Positions 46,686 to 55,350 are shown, counted from the stretch's first letter. The stretch is 64,000 bases of DNA from Flavobacterium sp. 1355 (GCF_017833415.1 NZ_JAFICC010000007.1:186001-250000), one strand, 5' to 3'. The notes: a model not told the origin generated them from the sequence alone. A program made the numbers and translations.

Positions 46686-48000
46686 AATAAGTTCGTTACT
46701 TAGATATTACGTAAGAGAAAACCTATCTCCTGCTATTGATGATATTCAATTCGTTTCTAAAATCTATCAATCTTTTAATGATCTATTAGGAATAAACAAT
46801 TGTATTCAGATTGGTTCATACCCAAGATATACTGCCATACGCCCACTCCATGATTTAGATATTCTCTATATTTTGGGTGATTGGCAATCGAATGATATCG
46901 AGCCAATTGGCGATTTAAATATTTTAGCAACTAAATTTAGACAACAATATAAAAATCCTACAAATTACAAAATTGAAATAATTGTACAAACTCATTCAAT
47001 TTCATTTAGATATCTAGATAATAATGTAGAAATATTTGCAGTTGATTTAGTTCCTGCTTTAAAAAAAGGTCAAAATGAATTTGGAAAAAACATGTTTTAT
47101 GTACCAGAAATAATTAAGCAAAATCGCGGTCAAAAAAGACAAGAATATTATCAAACTAAACAGCTAAATAATTCTAAAATACTTTGGATAAAAACTGACC
47201 CAATAGGTTATATAGAAGTTGCAGCGACATTAAATCAAAGAAATGAAGATTTTAGAAAAAGTGTAAAATTTATAAAAGGATGGAAACATAAATGTAAGGA
47301 AAAAAATAATGAATTTAAATTGAAATCTTTCCATTTAGAGCAACTAATTACAAAAGATTTTATTCTTGATATTAACCAAGATATCTTTCAAAGTGTATTT
47401 ATTTTTTTCACATCACTTAAAAAAAATATTGAAAAACCAAATATTTTAGATCGTGCAGATTCTACTAAATATATAGATCAATATTTATTAGAACTAACAG
47501 AAAATCAAAGAGATTTAATAAATGAAGCAATAGATGGTATTCTGATTGCATTTGAAGATATCGATTTAAATCCAAATATTGAAACGATAGTTTCTTCTGG
47601 TTTTTACAAAAGAAAAAGTGATTCTGAGGCCTATCTTTTTGATCAAATAATACCAATATTAATTGATGACTCTTTAAATTTAAGCATAGACGGATTTGTT
47701 GAGAAATTTGATGGTTTCCGAAAGTTTACTGCACCTTTAAAACTTGCAAATGGTATTGTAGATAATAAGAATAGCATTCAGTTTAAGGTTGTACAGAATA
47801 CAACAAACGCTGACACCCTAAAGTGGAAAGTAAAAAATGATAATAACTCACTTCAGCCAAGAGGAGAAATAACAGATAACAGTACATATCGAAAAATTGA
47901 AACTACTGCTTATATTGGTAAACATTATGTTGATTGCTTTGCCGTAAAGAATAATAAATGTATTGCACGTGATCGAGTAAATGTTGTAGTCAAAAGTTAA
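46672..48000 (+). CDS. CD-NTase (cGAS/DncV-like nucleotidyltransferase) with AGS-C-like tail
   Basis: 442 residues. The polymerase-beta-like core has G48-S49 in QIGSYPRYTAIRPLHDLDIL with D61 and D63, and a third acidic residue D125 in IFAVDLVPAL. The C-terminal ~75 residues (WKVKNDN, KIETTAYIGKHYVDCFAVKN, CIARDRVNVVV) resemble the adenylyl/guanylyl and SMODS C-terminal sensor domain. Such enzymes make cyclic oligonucleotides during phage infection to trigger an effector. The only partner is the membrane protein upstream; no Cap2/Cap3 genes, so this would be a minimal type I-like system. Confidence 0.88.
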   Translation: MKKDKISSLLRYYVRENLSPAIDDIQFVSKIYQSFNDLLGINNCIQIGSYPRYTAIRPLHDLDILYILGDWQSNDIEPIGDLNILATKFRQQYKNPTNYKIEIIVQTHSISFRYLDNNVEIFAVDLVPALKKGQNEFGKNMFYVPEIIKQNRGQKRQEYYQTKQLNNSKILWIKTDPIGYIEVAATLNQRNEDFRKSVKFIKGWKHKCKEKNNEFKLKSFHLEQLITKDFILDINQDIFQSVFIFFTSLKKNIEKPNILDRADSTKYIDQYLLELTENQRDLINEAIDGILIAFEDIDLNPNIETIVSSGFYKRKSDSEAYLFDQIIPILIDDSLNLSIDGFVEKFDGFRKFTAPLKLANGIVDNKNSIQFKVVQNTTNADTLKWKVKNDNNSLQPRGEITDNSTYRKIETTAYIGKHYVDCFAVKNNKCIARDRVNVVVKS

Positions 48001-48101
48001 TATAAATTGTCAGAGTATAAATTCTCCAGCTACCGCAAGCGTTTTCTATCATTAAAGTTTAGATTTTGATTTTAGTGCCAACCACTATATTAGAAAAAAA
48101 C

Positions 48102-48129
48102 AAAAAAGCTCCGCTAAAAACGGAGCTTT
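48102..48129 (-). terminator. Terminator of the gene at 48150
   Basis: AAAGCTCCG-(7)-CGGAGCTTT with T-run on the minus strand, about 20 nt after the stop of the 94-residue gene. It also lies about 100 nt after the CD-NTase stop, which is convergent. Confidence 0.8.
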
Positions 48130-48149
48130 AATTCTTATAAATACAAACC

Positions 48150-48434
48150 CTAAACAGCTCTCACCATTGTCACTTTATCACAAGCTTTTTCAATTTGTTT
48201 ATCTGTAAATGGAGATAAGGTTTTAACTAAATATCTGCTGGTTCTAAGACAGCTTAGCATTTTTTGCCTTAATTGGAGATTATTGCCATGTTCTGTATCG
48301 AGTAGCAACTCGAAGATTTCCTGTAAGTAAATTGGTTGTTCTTTAAACTCTCCTTCAAAGCAAATGTTTGAAACGAAATTTGCCACTGATGGCATTACAT
48401 CGCGATGTGATGTTTTTTGATTTTCTCTTGTCAT
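48150..48434 (-). CDS. Small hypothetical protein
   Basis: 94 residues starting MTRENQKTSHRDVMPS, predicted mostly helical, with no signal peptide and no motif I recognise. It is expressed as a single gene with a terminator. About 44 nt upstream of its start is the candidate structured RNA 48479-48599, on the same strand, so the two may be linked. It is convergent with the CBASS-like pair. Confidence 0.6.
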   Translation of the reverse strand: MTRENQKTSHRDVMPSVANFVSNICFEGEFKEQPIYLQEIFELLLDTEHGNNLQLRQKMLSCLRTSRYLVKTLSPFTDKQIEKACDKVTMVRAV

Positions 48435-48478
48435 GTTCTGAAAATATTAAAACGCACGAAACCCTCATCTTCGGTTGT

Positions 48479-48599
48479 GACAAAACATTCTTTTAAGGAA
48501 TGAGATTAGGGCTATCACTAGCTCCTGCAACGTGAACGAGGGCTTCGCTTATGAATACTTTAAAAAGTCTCAAGATATAATCCTTAAATGTTTTGTCAG
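48479..48599 (-). ncRNA. Candidate structured RNA bounded by an inverted repeat
   Basis: TGACAAAACATTCTTTTAAGGA at 48479-48500 pairs with TCCTTAAATGTTTTGTCA at 48582-48599, so the ends close a ~120-nt unit by an 18-bp stem with a short bulge. Inside, TGAGA (48502-48506) pairs with TCTCA (48569-48573), and the rest has several short G/C-rich complementary pieces (GGGC..., AGCGAAGCCC). Neither strand has an ORF. The minus orientation reads towards the 94-residue gene. It could be a leader RNA, a sRNA or part of a mobile end; I cannot assign a family. Confidence 0.4.
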
Positions 48600-48715
48600 T
48601 GCAAACTTACAAAATATAAAATTAATGCGATTTTAAAAATGATTATTTCTTGATGTTTTTTTCTTAGAAAGAATTAGAATGCAAAATTACTAATTATTAG
48701 CTCTTAAGCTCTATT

Positions 48716-49132
48716 TTATTTTCTTTTAAACAAAACCGCAAGCGCCCCAGTAGACCACAACGCCAGAAAAATCAAAACAGGCTGAAAAAACAATCTAAGC
48801 AAACGAGCCTGATCGGTGTCAAGTCCGAAGGCAGGAGTTCCGTTTATGTATTGTGCTATGTTTCCCGGAAAAACCAAGACATAAAATACAGCAAGTGCAA
48901 TTCCGACTTGTGCTTTATATCTTGTTAGAAAAATCATCGCCAGACCTAATATAATTTCTACAACTCCAGAAAGTATCACAACCAAATCTTTACTAAGCGG
49001 AACCCAATTAGGAACCTGTGCCTGAAAGTCTTCGCGATCAAAAGTAAAATGACCAATAGCCGCTGATATCATGAATAATCCAAGTAATATTCTACCGAAA
49101 TTTTGAAATTTTGAAGTGTTTGTATTTTCCAT
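48716..49132 (-). CDS. DoxX-like membrane protein
   Basis: 138 residues, about four transmembrane helices. NFGRILLGLFMISAAIGHFTF and the Trp/Pro segment QAQVPNWVPLSKDLVVILSGVVEI are typical of the DoxX family. Likely in the inner membrane; substrate unknown. Not adjacent to a regulator, unlike the DoxX gene at 41237. Between it and the candidate RNA there is nothing else. Confidence 0.8.
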   Translation of the reverse strand: MENTNTSKFQNFGRILLGLFMISAAIGHFTFDREDFQAQVPNWVPLSKDLVVILSGVVEIILGLAMIFLTRYKAQVGIALAVFYVLVFPGNIAQYINGTPAFGLDTDQARLLRLFFQPVLIFLALWSTGALAVLFKRK

Positions 49133-49437
49133 ATTTTAAAATGCTTTTTTTTAATTGAAATTTTTAACCTTTACTCAAAATTACAGTATCTACCATAACA
49201 TATTTTGCAAAGTTACTAAGAGTCATTATGTAATCTTCATATTGTCATTTGAAATATACAAGTTATTAAAACACATTTTTACATTTAACAAACTAATTCC
49301 CATGTTCTTATAGTAAAATACCGTAGAAATACTGATTGTTGTTCTTTCAATTATTAGTAATCTTGTAATAGAAATTCATCAAAAAAACAATAAAATCATC
49401 TGATCAAAATTTAATTAATAATTTAATCTTAGTATAT
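49133..49437. other. Intergenic region
   Basis: About 305 bp of AT-rich DNA between divergent genes. I see no hairpin or strong promoter box; it probably holds the leader and promoter of the 49438 gene. No small gene was found. Confidence 0.3.
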
Positions 49438-49845
49438 ATGGAAACCGAAAATTACTTTATTGGAAAAGATAAGAAGGAAATCTTTATAACGGTTACGGTT
49501 TCTACCCATGGTATTGCTGTAACTGAGATAAAATTGATTATTAATGAGAGTATATTTAATAAAGGTGCCTCAACAAACGGGTCGGGATTAATAAGTAAAA
49601 CAAGTCTGGGGCTTGGTTCACAATTAGACGGTGGTACACTGAAAATTGAAACCGATATCGTACTTACCAAAATTCCTAAATCTGCCTGGGCAAGTTGTTT
49701 TGAAAATTTACAAATTCATTACTACTTAGAAGGTGGCGAACCGAATCAGAAAATTCCGTTTGAATTACTGCCTGCTGAAAAAAAGAAAAGCACTAGCGGA
49801 GAAACTATAATTGCAACCAAAAGGATCAATTTATTGAATAGATAA
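49438..49845 (+). CDS. Hypothetical beta-rich protein
   Basis: 135 residues with no signal peptide or membrane helix. Alternating hydrophobic pattern (IFITVTVSTHGIAVTEIKL) suggests a beta sandwich. It precedes an exported outer-membrane-like protein by 34 nt in the same direction and may share its transcript. I do not recognise the family. Confidence 0.55.
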   Translation: METENYFIGKDKKEIFITVTVSTHGIAVTEIKLIINESIFNKGASTNGSGLISKTSLGLGSQLDGGTLKIETDIVLTKIPKSAWASCFENLQIHYYLEGGEPNQKIPFELLPAEKKKSTSGETIIATKRINLLNR

Positions 49846-49879
49846 GAAATCATATTAAACAAGACAAACAGTAATTTAT

Positions 49880-51136
49880 ATGAAAAATCTTCTCATAATA
49901 ATAGCAACACTTTGGAGTACATTCTCTCTTAAAGCGCAGAATATTGAACTAAAAGATTTAAAAAACCTTAATTCTCCAGGCTTTCAAATCCTTGATATCG
50001 CCCCAAGTACTATTGACAGACCATCAAATCCAAAAGCATTTGCTGCAAGCATAATGAGCCTGACAAACAATGGCACGGCTATTCCTAAAAATTTTGCATT
50101 AGAGGTAACTCCGTATTGGTATTTTAAACCTAAAAACGCTACTGTATTTCAATATTTAAATATAAAAGATGATGCAGGCAGATCAAACACCTTTACAGGT
50201 ATATTTAATAAGATGAGTATTTCTTTGGCCTCTGTTTTTAATGATTCTACTTCGGGAAGCCTTATTAAAAACACAAACTACATCGCTTTTGGTTTAAAGA
50301 CAAACCTGATTACTTACAGAAACGAAAAACAAAACCAAAAATTAAAAAATGCCCTTGCCAATTTTTCAAAAAGAGTAATTGACTTACGACCGAATCAAAA
50401 AAATGCTGATGCACTCGATATAGAATTAAACAGGATAGATAATAAAATTAGAGAGCTCTATACAAGATTAAAAAATGAAACTGATGATGCTGTAAAAGAC
50501 AGTATTAACACAGAATATCAAAACGCAATTGCAAACCGAGCGCTCGTTCAAAAAAAGATAGATGATTTTGAAACTCAGGTTCCTGATTTATTAGAAGCAA
50601 ACATTCAAAAAGATACTTTAATCCAAAGTTATTTAAAAGAGTTAGATGACCTTCCTTTAATTCAGGTTGATGTTGCATTTGCTTATTCAGAAGCATTTCC
50701 GGACAATGCAACAACAAACAAACGTTTTAACAGAAGCGGTTTATGGATGGCTGCTGCTCTGAATGCCTTTAGCGTTGATAAAGCAGAATTAAATGATAAT
50801 CTGGCATTTATATTATGCACGCGATTTATAAGTGATAATGTATTACAAGAAGGTTCTCTGGATGTATTTGAGCGAGAAAATGCGTTTGATTTAGGTTTTA
50901 AATTAGAATATTCCATTAAAGATTTAGCTATTTCGTATGAGTATATAAAAAGGGATTATTCCGATACAAGCAATTTAAACAGTGAAAGAAAAGTTGGTTC
51001 AATACAGTATAAAATTAGTGACGGATTATATGTAACCGGCGCTTATGGAACTAATTTTGGAATTGATAAGAATCTCTTCACCTTATTTGGAATAAATTAT
51101 GGCTTTGGGAAATCATTAGTTAAGCTCAAGAATTAG
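49880..51136 (+). CDS. Exported outer-membrane-like beta-barrel protein with central coiled coil
   Basis: 418 residues, signal peptide ending SLKAQ. The N-terminal part (residues 20-140) and the C-terminal part (about 250-418) show amphipathic beta strands of barrel type (IKDLAISYEYIKRDYSD, YVTGAYGTNFGIDKNLF), while residues 150-240 are a charged helical, probably coiled-coil, segment (ALDIELNRIDNKIRELYTRL). The likely role is a structural envelope protein. It is the largest member of the 49438-52141 gene group. No known family assigned. Confidence 0.6.
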   Translation: MKNLLIIIATLWSTFSLKAQNIELKDLKNLNSPGFQILDIAPSTIDRPSNPKAFAASIMSLTNNGTAIPKNFALEVTPYWYFKPKNATVFQYLNIKDDAGRSNTFTGIFNKMSISLASVFNDSTSGSLIKNTNYIAFGLKTNLITYRNEKQNQKLKNALANFSKRVIDLRPNQKNADALDIELNRIDNKIRELYTRLKNETDDAVKDSINTEYQNAIANRALVQKKIDDFETQVPDLLEANIQKDTLIQSYLKELDDLPLIQVDVAFAYSEAFPDNATTNKRFNRSGLWMAAALNAFSVDKAELNDNLAFILCTRFISDNVLQEGSLDVFERENAFDLGFKLEYSIKDLAISYEYIKRDYSDTSNLNSERKVGSIQYKISDGLYVTGAYGTNFGIDKNLFTLFGINYGFGKSLVKLKN

Positions 51137-51221
51137 GCAAAAGTCAAGCATTAGAATTATATATGTAAAGTTACAATGTTTGCAAAGTTAGCAAATGACT
51201 AAAATCAATATCTAAATTAAA

Positions 51222-51593
51222 ATGGAAATGAAAAAAATATTATTACTCAGTTTTTCTCTACTATTTATCTCTTGTATTTCTAAAAAAGAATATGCGGCAT
51301 TAGAAAGCGATAATAAATCTCAAAAGGATGAAATAATAATATTGAAGACAAAAGTAGATAGTATTTCAAATCTGTTGCTACAGCTAAATAGTGATTCAGA
51401 TAGAGATGGAATTATGGATAGATTTGATGAATGTCCCCAAATTGAAGGGACTATTGCAAATAGAGGATGCCCAGAATTAACATCAAGCCCTTTAATAGAA
51501 TTTTGCTGTTCAAATCATACACCTGGTCATTGTGCTACTGAAATAGAAGAAATGATAAATTTGTGCTCTCATAATAGATGCATTTTTAAATAA
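51222..51593 (+). CDS. Lipoprotein with thrombospondin-3-like Ca-binding motif
   Basis: 123 residues. Lipobox in LLFISCISKKEY; a short helical segment, then DSDRDGIMDRFDECPQIEG and NRGCPE, the TSP3-type motif that normally precedes an OmpA peptidoglycan-binding domain. Here the protein ends about 40 residues later with a Cys-rich tail (CCSNHTPGHCA) and no OmpA domain, so it may be a truncated or specialised relative. Follows the beta-barrel gene by 85 nt. Confidence 0.65.
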   Translation: MEMKKILLLSFSLLFISCISKKEYAALESDNKSQKDEIIILKTKVDSISNLLLQLNSDSDRDGIMDRFDECPQIEGTIANRGCPELTSSPLIEFCCSNHTPGHCATEIEEMINLCSHNRCIFK

Positions 51594-51601
51594 AAAAATT
51601 T

Positions 51602-52141
51602 ATGATAAAAAGTATAATAATAACAGTTGTATTTGTATTGGCACTTTATTTTGGGTCAGGAGGGTTTATAGTATTAGAGAATGAACAGAAATATGAAAAA
51701 GCTATAGCGCTTCAAAAAAAAGAGGTAGTATATAAGAGAATTACATTTTACAATAAGGAGGTTATGGAAGCTGCAAAACAACAAGATTTAATACAAAAAT
51801 TCTACGCTTATTATGATCAGCTCCCATCTGTGTTGAATTTTATTATAACAGCTCTTTGTTTCGGCATAATCGGTTCTATTGGTAAAGTTGTGAATGATAC
51901 TATCAAAAATGAAACAATATTAGCCGAAAAAACAAACCTCCTTTTAATACCGTGTCAAGGAGCGATAATTGGTTTAATTATTTTAGGTGTATCTTATACT
52001 ATACCAGTATTATTGACAAGTGAAAATGTAACATTAAAACCTATTACAGTTGTTTTTTTATCTCTCTTTAGTGGAATTTTTTATGAGAATTTTTATCAGT
52101 GGTTTTTAAAAAATTTAAATGAAAACGTTTTTAAAGATTAA
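51602..52141 (+). CDS. Hypothetical integral membrane protein
   Basis: 179 residues with about four transmembrane helices: an N-terminal one followed by ~50 polar residues, then three near the C-terminus (VLNFIITALCFGIIGSIG, LIPCQGAIIGLIILGVSYT, ITVVFLSLFSGIFY). It starts 8 nt after the lipoprotein gene and ends before a terminator, so it closes this small operon. Unrecognised family. Confidence 0.6.
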   Translation: MIKSIIITVVFVLALYFGSGGFIVLENEQKYEKAIALQKKEVVYKRITFYNKEVMEAAKQQDLIQKFYAYYDQLPSVLNFIITALCFGIIGSIGKVVNDTIKNETILAEKTNLLLIPCQGAIIGLIILGVSYTIPVLLTSENVTLKPITVVFLSLFSGIFYENFYQWFLKNLNENVFKD

Positions 52142-52307
52142 TGAAGTAAAATATGCAATAAATTTATTTTTATACTTTTTTAAAAACAGGTATTTATACG
52201 TATAGCCAGAATAAAAATTAACATTAAAATTGCAGAGAATAATTTTAACCTTAATTTTTTAGTTATCCGCAAGGAATTGTAAATGAAAAACTTTTTTTGG
52301 AACAATT

Positions 52308-52352
52308 AGTGAGATTTAATCTTTTACCGGATTTAAATCTCACTTTTTATTT
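52308..52352 (+). terminator. Terminator of the 49438-52141 gene group
   Basis: AGTGAGATTTAA...TTAAATCTCACT followed by TTTTTATTTT, about 165 nt after the last stop. It is palindromic and may serve the convergent SUFU gene as well. Confidence 0.75.
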
Positions 52353-52374
52353 TAGGACGTATCTGATCTTGTAA

Positions 52375-53045
52375 TTATTTCAGCAGATTCTTTCTCTCCA
52401 AATCCATCACCTCTTTTGTGTTTGCTTCAATTAACAAATCCAGAAATTTACCATAGCCATTTTCTATTTTATATTCTAATTCGTTTCTGTAAACCGGGAA
52501 CAAACTATAGATATTTATTTTTCGGCCTTCGCTGTAGAATTCAGTAAAATCCTCGTCAAATGTTACGGATGGGAGTACCACGCAACCCGAAAATTCGGTT
52601 TCTTCTGCATACGGTTCTAAATCTGTTGTTGCCTGAAGACTATGCCCGACTGCAAGCCAGGATTCGTTATGATGCGGAACTCTTGCCGCTTCTTTTAACA
52701 TCGAGATAATCCAGCTGTTTTTTTCCCTTCCCGTATAAACCTCTTCGAATTCTATGTCTTTGGGCACTAAAACCATAAGTTCACAAAAATGATAATCTTC
52801 AGGTTTTTCTATACTTTCGGGTACATTCATTTTAATAAACTCATTCCCGAAGTTATCAGTATATTAAAGTCATTATCAGCACAGTTTATCAAAAAGACAT
52901 CTAAGTGAAAATCTAACGAAAGCATTTCATGAAAAACTGTAATCTCATCATCCTCAAAAAAACGATCCAAATGCTGTTCGAGGCTTTCAATATTTTCATA
53001 AAAATGCTCTTCCCCGTTAATGTCTTTAAGTATATCTCTGTCCAT
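52375..53045 (-). pseudogene. Suppressor-of-fused (SUFU) domain protein split in two frames
   Basis: Two reading frames, 52827-53045 (72 aa) and 52375-52830 (151 aa), together form one SUFU domain. The first has TVFHEMLSLDFHLDVFLI and ends LITSGMS; the second continues with MNVPES, FCELMVLVP, WIISMLKEAARVPHHNESWLAVGHS and FPVYRNELEYKIENG. The join lies in a run of four A on the coding strand (codons TTA AAA TGA / ATG AAT); one extra A would fuse the frames. Either a recent frameshift, a sequencing error, or an ATGA-coupled split gene. Bacterial SUFU domains occur as immunity proteins in polymorphic toxin systems. Confidence 0.8.
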
Positions 53046-53190
53046 AACTTTTTTTAAATGGTAGTTATTTGATAAAAGGTTCTTGTAAAACTAACCAAAT
53101 CTTTCAAAAAAATAACACTTTTTAGCTACTTATTACTGTATTGAACCGGCTAAAACATCTTTATCACTAAAAAACTTTAATAAGAAGCTA

Positions 53191-53280
53191 ATGATAATGA
53201 ATAATACATTCGCAAACATCAGTCATAAAGCAAAAGAAATGTACAAAAAAGTAATTTTCTGGAGGAAAAAAGTTAATTAA
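53191..53280 (+). CDS. Small ORF resembling a segment of the DUF3754 protein
   Basis: ATG at 53191 gives 29 residues ending SHKAKEMYKKVIFWRKKVN. The same segment is found in the DUF3754 protein encoded at 54121 (SHKAKETVKKYIFWKKQIE), and the DNA is identical over agtcataaagcaaaagaaa. It may be a remnant of a partial duplication rather than a real gene. The rest of the 53046-53373 spacer holds the promoter of the next gene. Confidence 0.3.
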   Translation: MIMNNTFANISHKAKEMYKKVIFWRKKVN

Positions 53281-53313
53281 GGGTTAAAAATATCAATTAT
53301 TAGTTGATTTTTA

Positions 53314-53321
53314 TAGCTTTG
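53314..53321 (+). promoter_or_regulatory. Candidate -7 box for the gene at 53374
   Basis: TAGCTTTG matches TAnnTTTG, 52 nt before the start. No TTG at the correct distance is visible. Confidence 0.35.
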
Positions 53322-53373
53322 CAAAATCCACATTTTTACCAAACCCAATAGGGAAAACAAATTATAATACCTA

Positions 53374-54015
53374 ATGCCAATGCGAACTATTATTTCGACA
53401 TTATTATTGCTAATATTTACCTGTTCAAATTCTTACGCACAATTAAGTTCTGATAAAATATTCGAAAGTTTTAAACAGGGAGAACGCACCAACTGCTCTT
53501 CTATAGCATTTATTAAAGCATCCCTAAACATTTACGGTTTAGATAATCTTTTTGTAACTGAGAAATTAACGGATAGTTTATATCAGATAACATTAAAGAA
53601 CAATGCAAAGTTTAAATTAAATATTGATGAATTGAATAAAGCAAAATTTTCTGCCGGTTTTGTATACATCAAATTCAATGAAGACAGCGAAAAAATCAAG
53701 GATTATGCCATATTAACCTACGCGGTGATGGCCAAATACAAACAGATTATCGATAAGGAAAAAACTTTTGACAGGGCATTGGAGGATCTGGAAGATGGTG
53801 AGGTGTATACCCCAACTATTTATAAATATTTAGGATTCGAAAAAGGCAAACAGGTTCAGGAGTTAAAACGACTTTCAGGAAGCGAATATTGCGGAGTTGT
53901 AGCGTGGTCAAATGCGCATGCAGTCTTTGTATGTGAGGATTTTATGGATTATTATGGCAACAAAAAAAGTCTATGGCATAAATATCCGGGACGTTTTAGA
54001 ATAATTAAGTCATAA
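53374..54015 (+). CDS. Secreted hypothetical protein with possible Cys-His dyad
   Basis: 213 residues, signal peptide ending NSYAQ. Residues RTNCSSIAFIKASL and later SNAHAVFVCEDFMD give a Cys near the start and a His followed by hydrophobics near the end, as in papain- or calpain-like proteases (C...H). This is a pattern only; I do not recognise the family and no Asn/Gln partner can be fixed. Own promoter box and terminator, so monocistronic. Confidence 0.55.
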   Translation: MPMRTIISTLLLLIFTCSNSYAQLSSDKIFESFKQGERTNCSSIAFIKASLNIYGLDNLFVTEKLTDSLYQITLKNNAKFKLNIDELNKAKFSAGFVYIKFNEDSEKIKDYAILTYAVMAKYKQIIDKEKTFDRALEDLEDGEVYTPTIYKYLGFEKGKQVQELKRLSGSEYCGVVAWSNAHAVFVCEDFMDYYGNKKSLWHKYPGRFRIIKS

Positions 54016-54042
54016 GGAACTTAAATAATTAAACTTTAATAC

Positions 54043-54080
54043 AAATACCACTCAAAAATCAAATTTCGGGTGGTATTTTT
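54043..54080 (+). terminator. Terminator after the gene at 53374
   Basis: AAATACCACTC...GGGTGGTATTT hairpin with T-run, about 30 nt after the stop. Confidence 0.75.
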
Positions 54081-54120
54081 GCGTTATATAAATGCCACGA
54101 AATAAAGCCCCGAACTTATT

Positions 54121-55350
54121 ATGACACGAGAAAATTATATTCCCTTTCATAAAGAATTCTTACTCGAACAACAAATTGCAGCTTTCTCAGAAGATAAAAA
54201 GAAGGTTGATGATTTTAAAAAGTTATTCGATATCATTGAACATTATTATCATTACGAGGCTTTTAACCTGAACCGAAACCTCAAAAAAAATTATGCTTTA
54301 TTTGATCCTGACTTAAGCGAAAAAGAACGTGAAGCATTTATTGGCAAAAGTGATTTTTCTGTTTTTAAAGATACTTTGCTAACGGTTTTAAAACACGGCA
54401 ATTATACCCGAATAGAAAAGGAAACCCTGGATAAGGCTTTTAAGCAATCTGACCTAATCGGTTTGAATCTTTCTATAGATTTTAATGCTTTTAAGGATTA
54501 TGAACTCTACGTTCGTGGAAGTCATAAAGCAAAAGAAACCGTAAAAAAATATATTTTCTGGAAAAAACAAATTGAGGTCGAATACTACGATCGCGTTATG
54601 ATCTACCTAAATTATAACGATGCCGACTACCTGAAAGAAAAAAAAGTTAAACTAGGAAAGATGCCTGTTGATCCGGGTTCTATTGGATTGAAAATATTTA
54701 AACGTGTTCCTAAGAATGATTTGGAAACGATTTTTCCTAATGCAATTCCCAGAATGTCAACCCGGGATAAATTATTCTTTTGGGTTCCGGGAATCGGTGG
54801 CGGAATTTCATTGTTGAGCACAACGGTAATTCCTGCTTTAATTGGCATGTACGCTGCGTATCAATCAGGAGAAGCAATTGATTTACTAAATAGTAAGGCT
54901 TCGCTGAATCAGGGTTTGATTGCTTTGGGAATTTTATGTGCGTATTTATTCCGTCAGTATAGCAACTTCATTAATAAAAAGATCAGGTACGGAAAAATGC
55001 TTTCTGACAGTCTCTATTTTAAAAATCTGGGAAACAACAGTGGTGCCTTTTATTCGCTTTTAAATTCATCTGAAGAAGAAGTGCTCAAAGAAACTATTCT
55101 GGCGTATGCTTTTCTGGACAGAAGCCCTGAACCGTTAACAGCCGAAGAACTTGATTTGCAAATTGAATCATGGTTTGAAACTACACTCAACACACAACTT
55201 GATTTTGATGTAAAAGAAGCTTTAGAAAAATTACAAAATATTGGTCTTGGTATTGAATCGAACGGAAAATGGAGCGTTATTGCGCTTGATAAAGCACTTG
55301 TAAGAATTGACGAATTATGGGACAATGTATTTGATTATAACCCGAAATAA
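54121..55350 (+). CDS. DUF3754 (TMEM143-like) membrane protein
   Basis: 409 residues. The central part YYDRVMIYLNYNDADYL, IGLKIFKRVPKNDLETIFPNAIPRM and DKLFFWVPGIGGG matches DUF3754, related to eukaryotic TMEM143. Two transmembrane helices around residues 225-285 are flanked by soluble domains. Function unknown. The C-terminal region is helical and acidic. Convergent with the DUF4494 gene, sharing a bidirectional terminator. Confidence 0.85.
   Translation: MTRENYIPFHKEFLLEQQIAAFSEDKKKVDDFKKLFDIIEHYYHYEAFNLNRNLKKNYALFDPDLSEKEREAFIGKSDFSVFKDTLLTVLKHGNYTRIEKETLDKAFKQSDLIGLNLSIDFNAFKDYELYVRGSHKAKETVKKYIFWKKQIEVEYYDRVMIYLNYNDADYLKEKKVKLGKMPVDPGSIGLKIFKRVPKNDLETIFPNAIPRMSTRDKLFFWVPGIGGGISLLSTTVIPALIGMYAAYQSGEAIDLLNSKASLNQGLIALGILCAYLFRQYSNFINKKIRYGKMLSDSLYFKNLGNNSGAFYSLLNSSEEEVLKETILAYAFLDRSPEPLTAEELDLQIESWFETTLNTQLDFDVKEALEKLQNIGLGIESNGKWSVIALDKALVRIDELWDNVFDYNPK

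Noticed and set aside
46672..48000. Ordinary tRNA-type or kanamycin nucleotidyltransferase
   Set aside because: Motif GSYPRYTAIRPLHDLDIL plus the C-terminal AGS-C-like domain and coupled membrane gene favour a CD-NTase.
48479..48599. Retron msr/msd
   Set aside because: Inverted ends fit superficially, but no reverse transcriptase gene is nearby.
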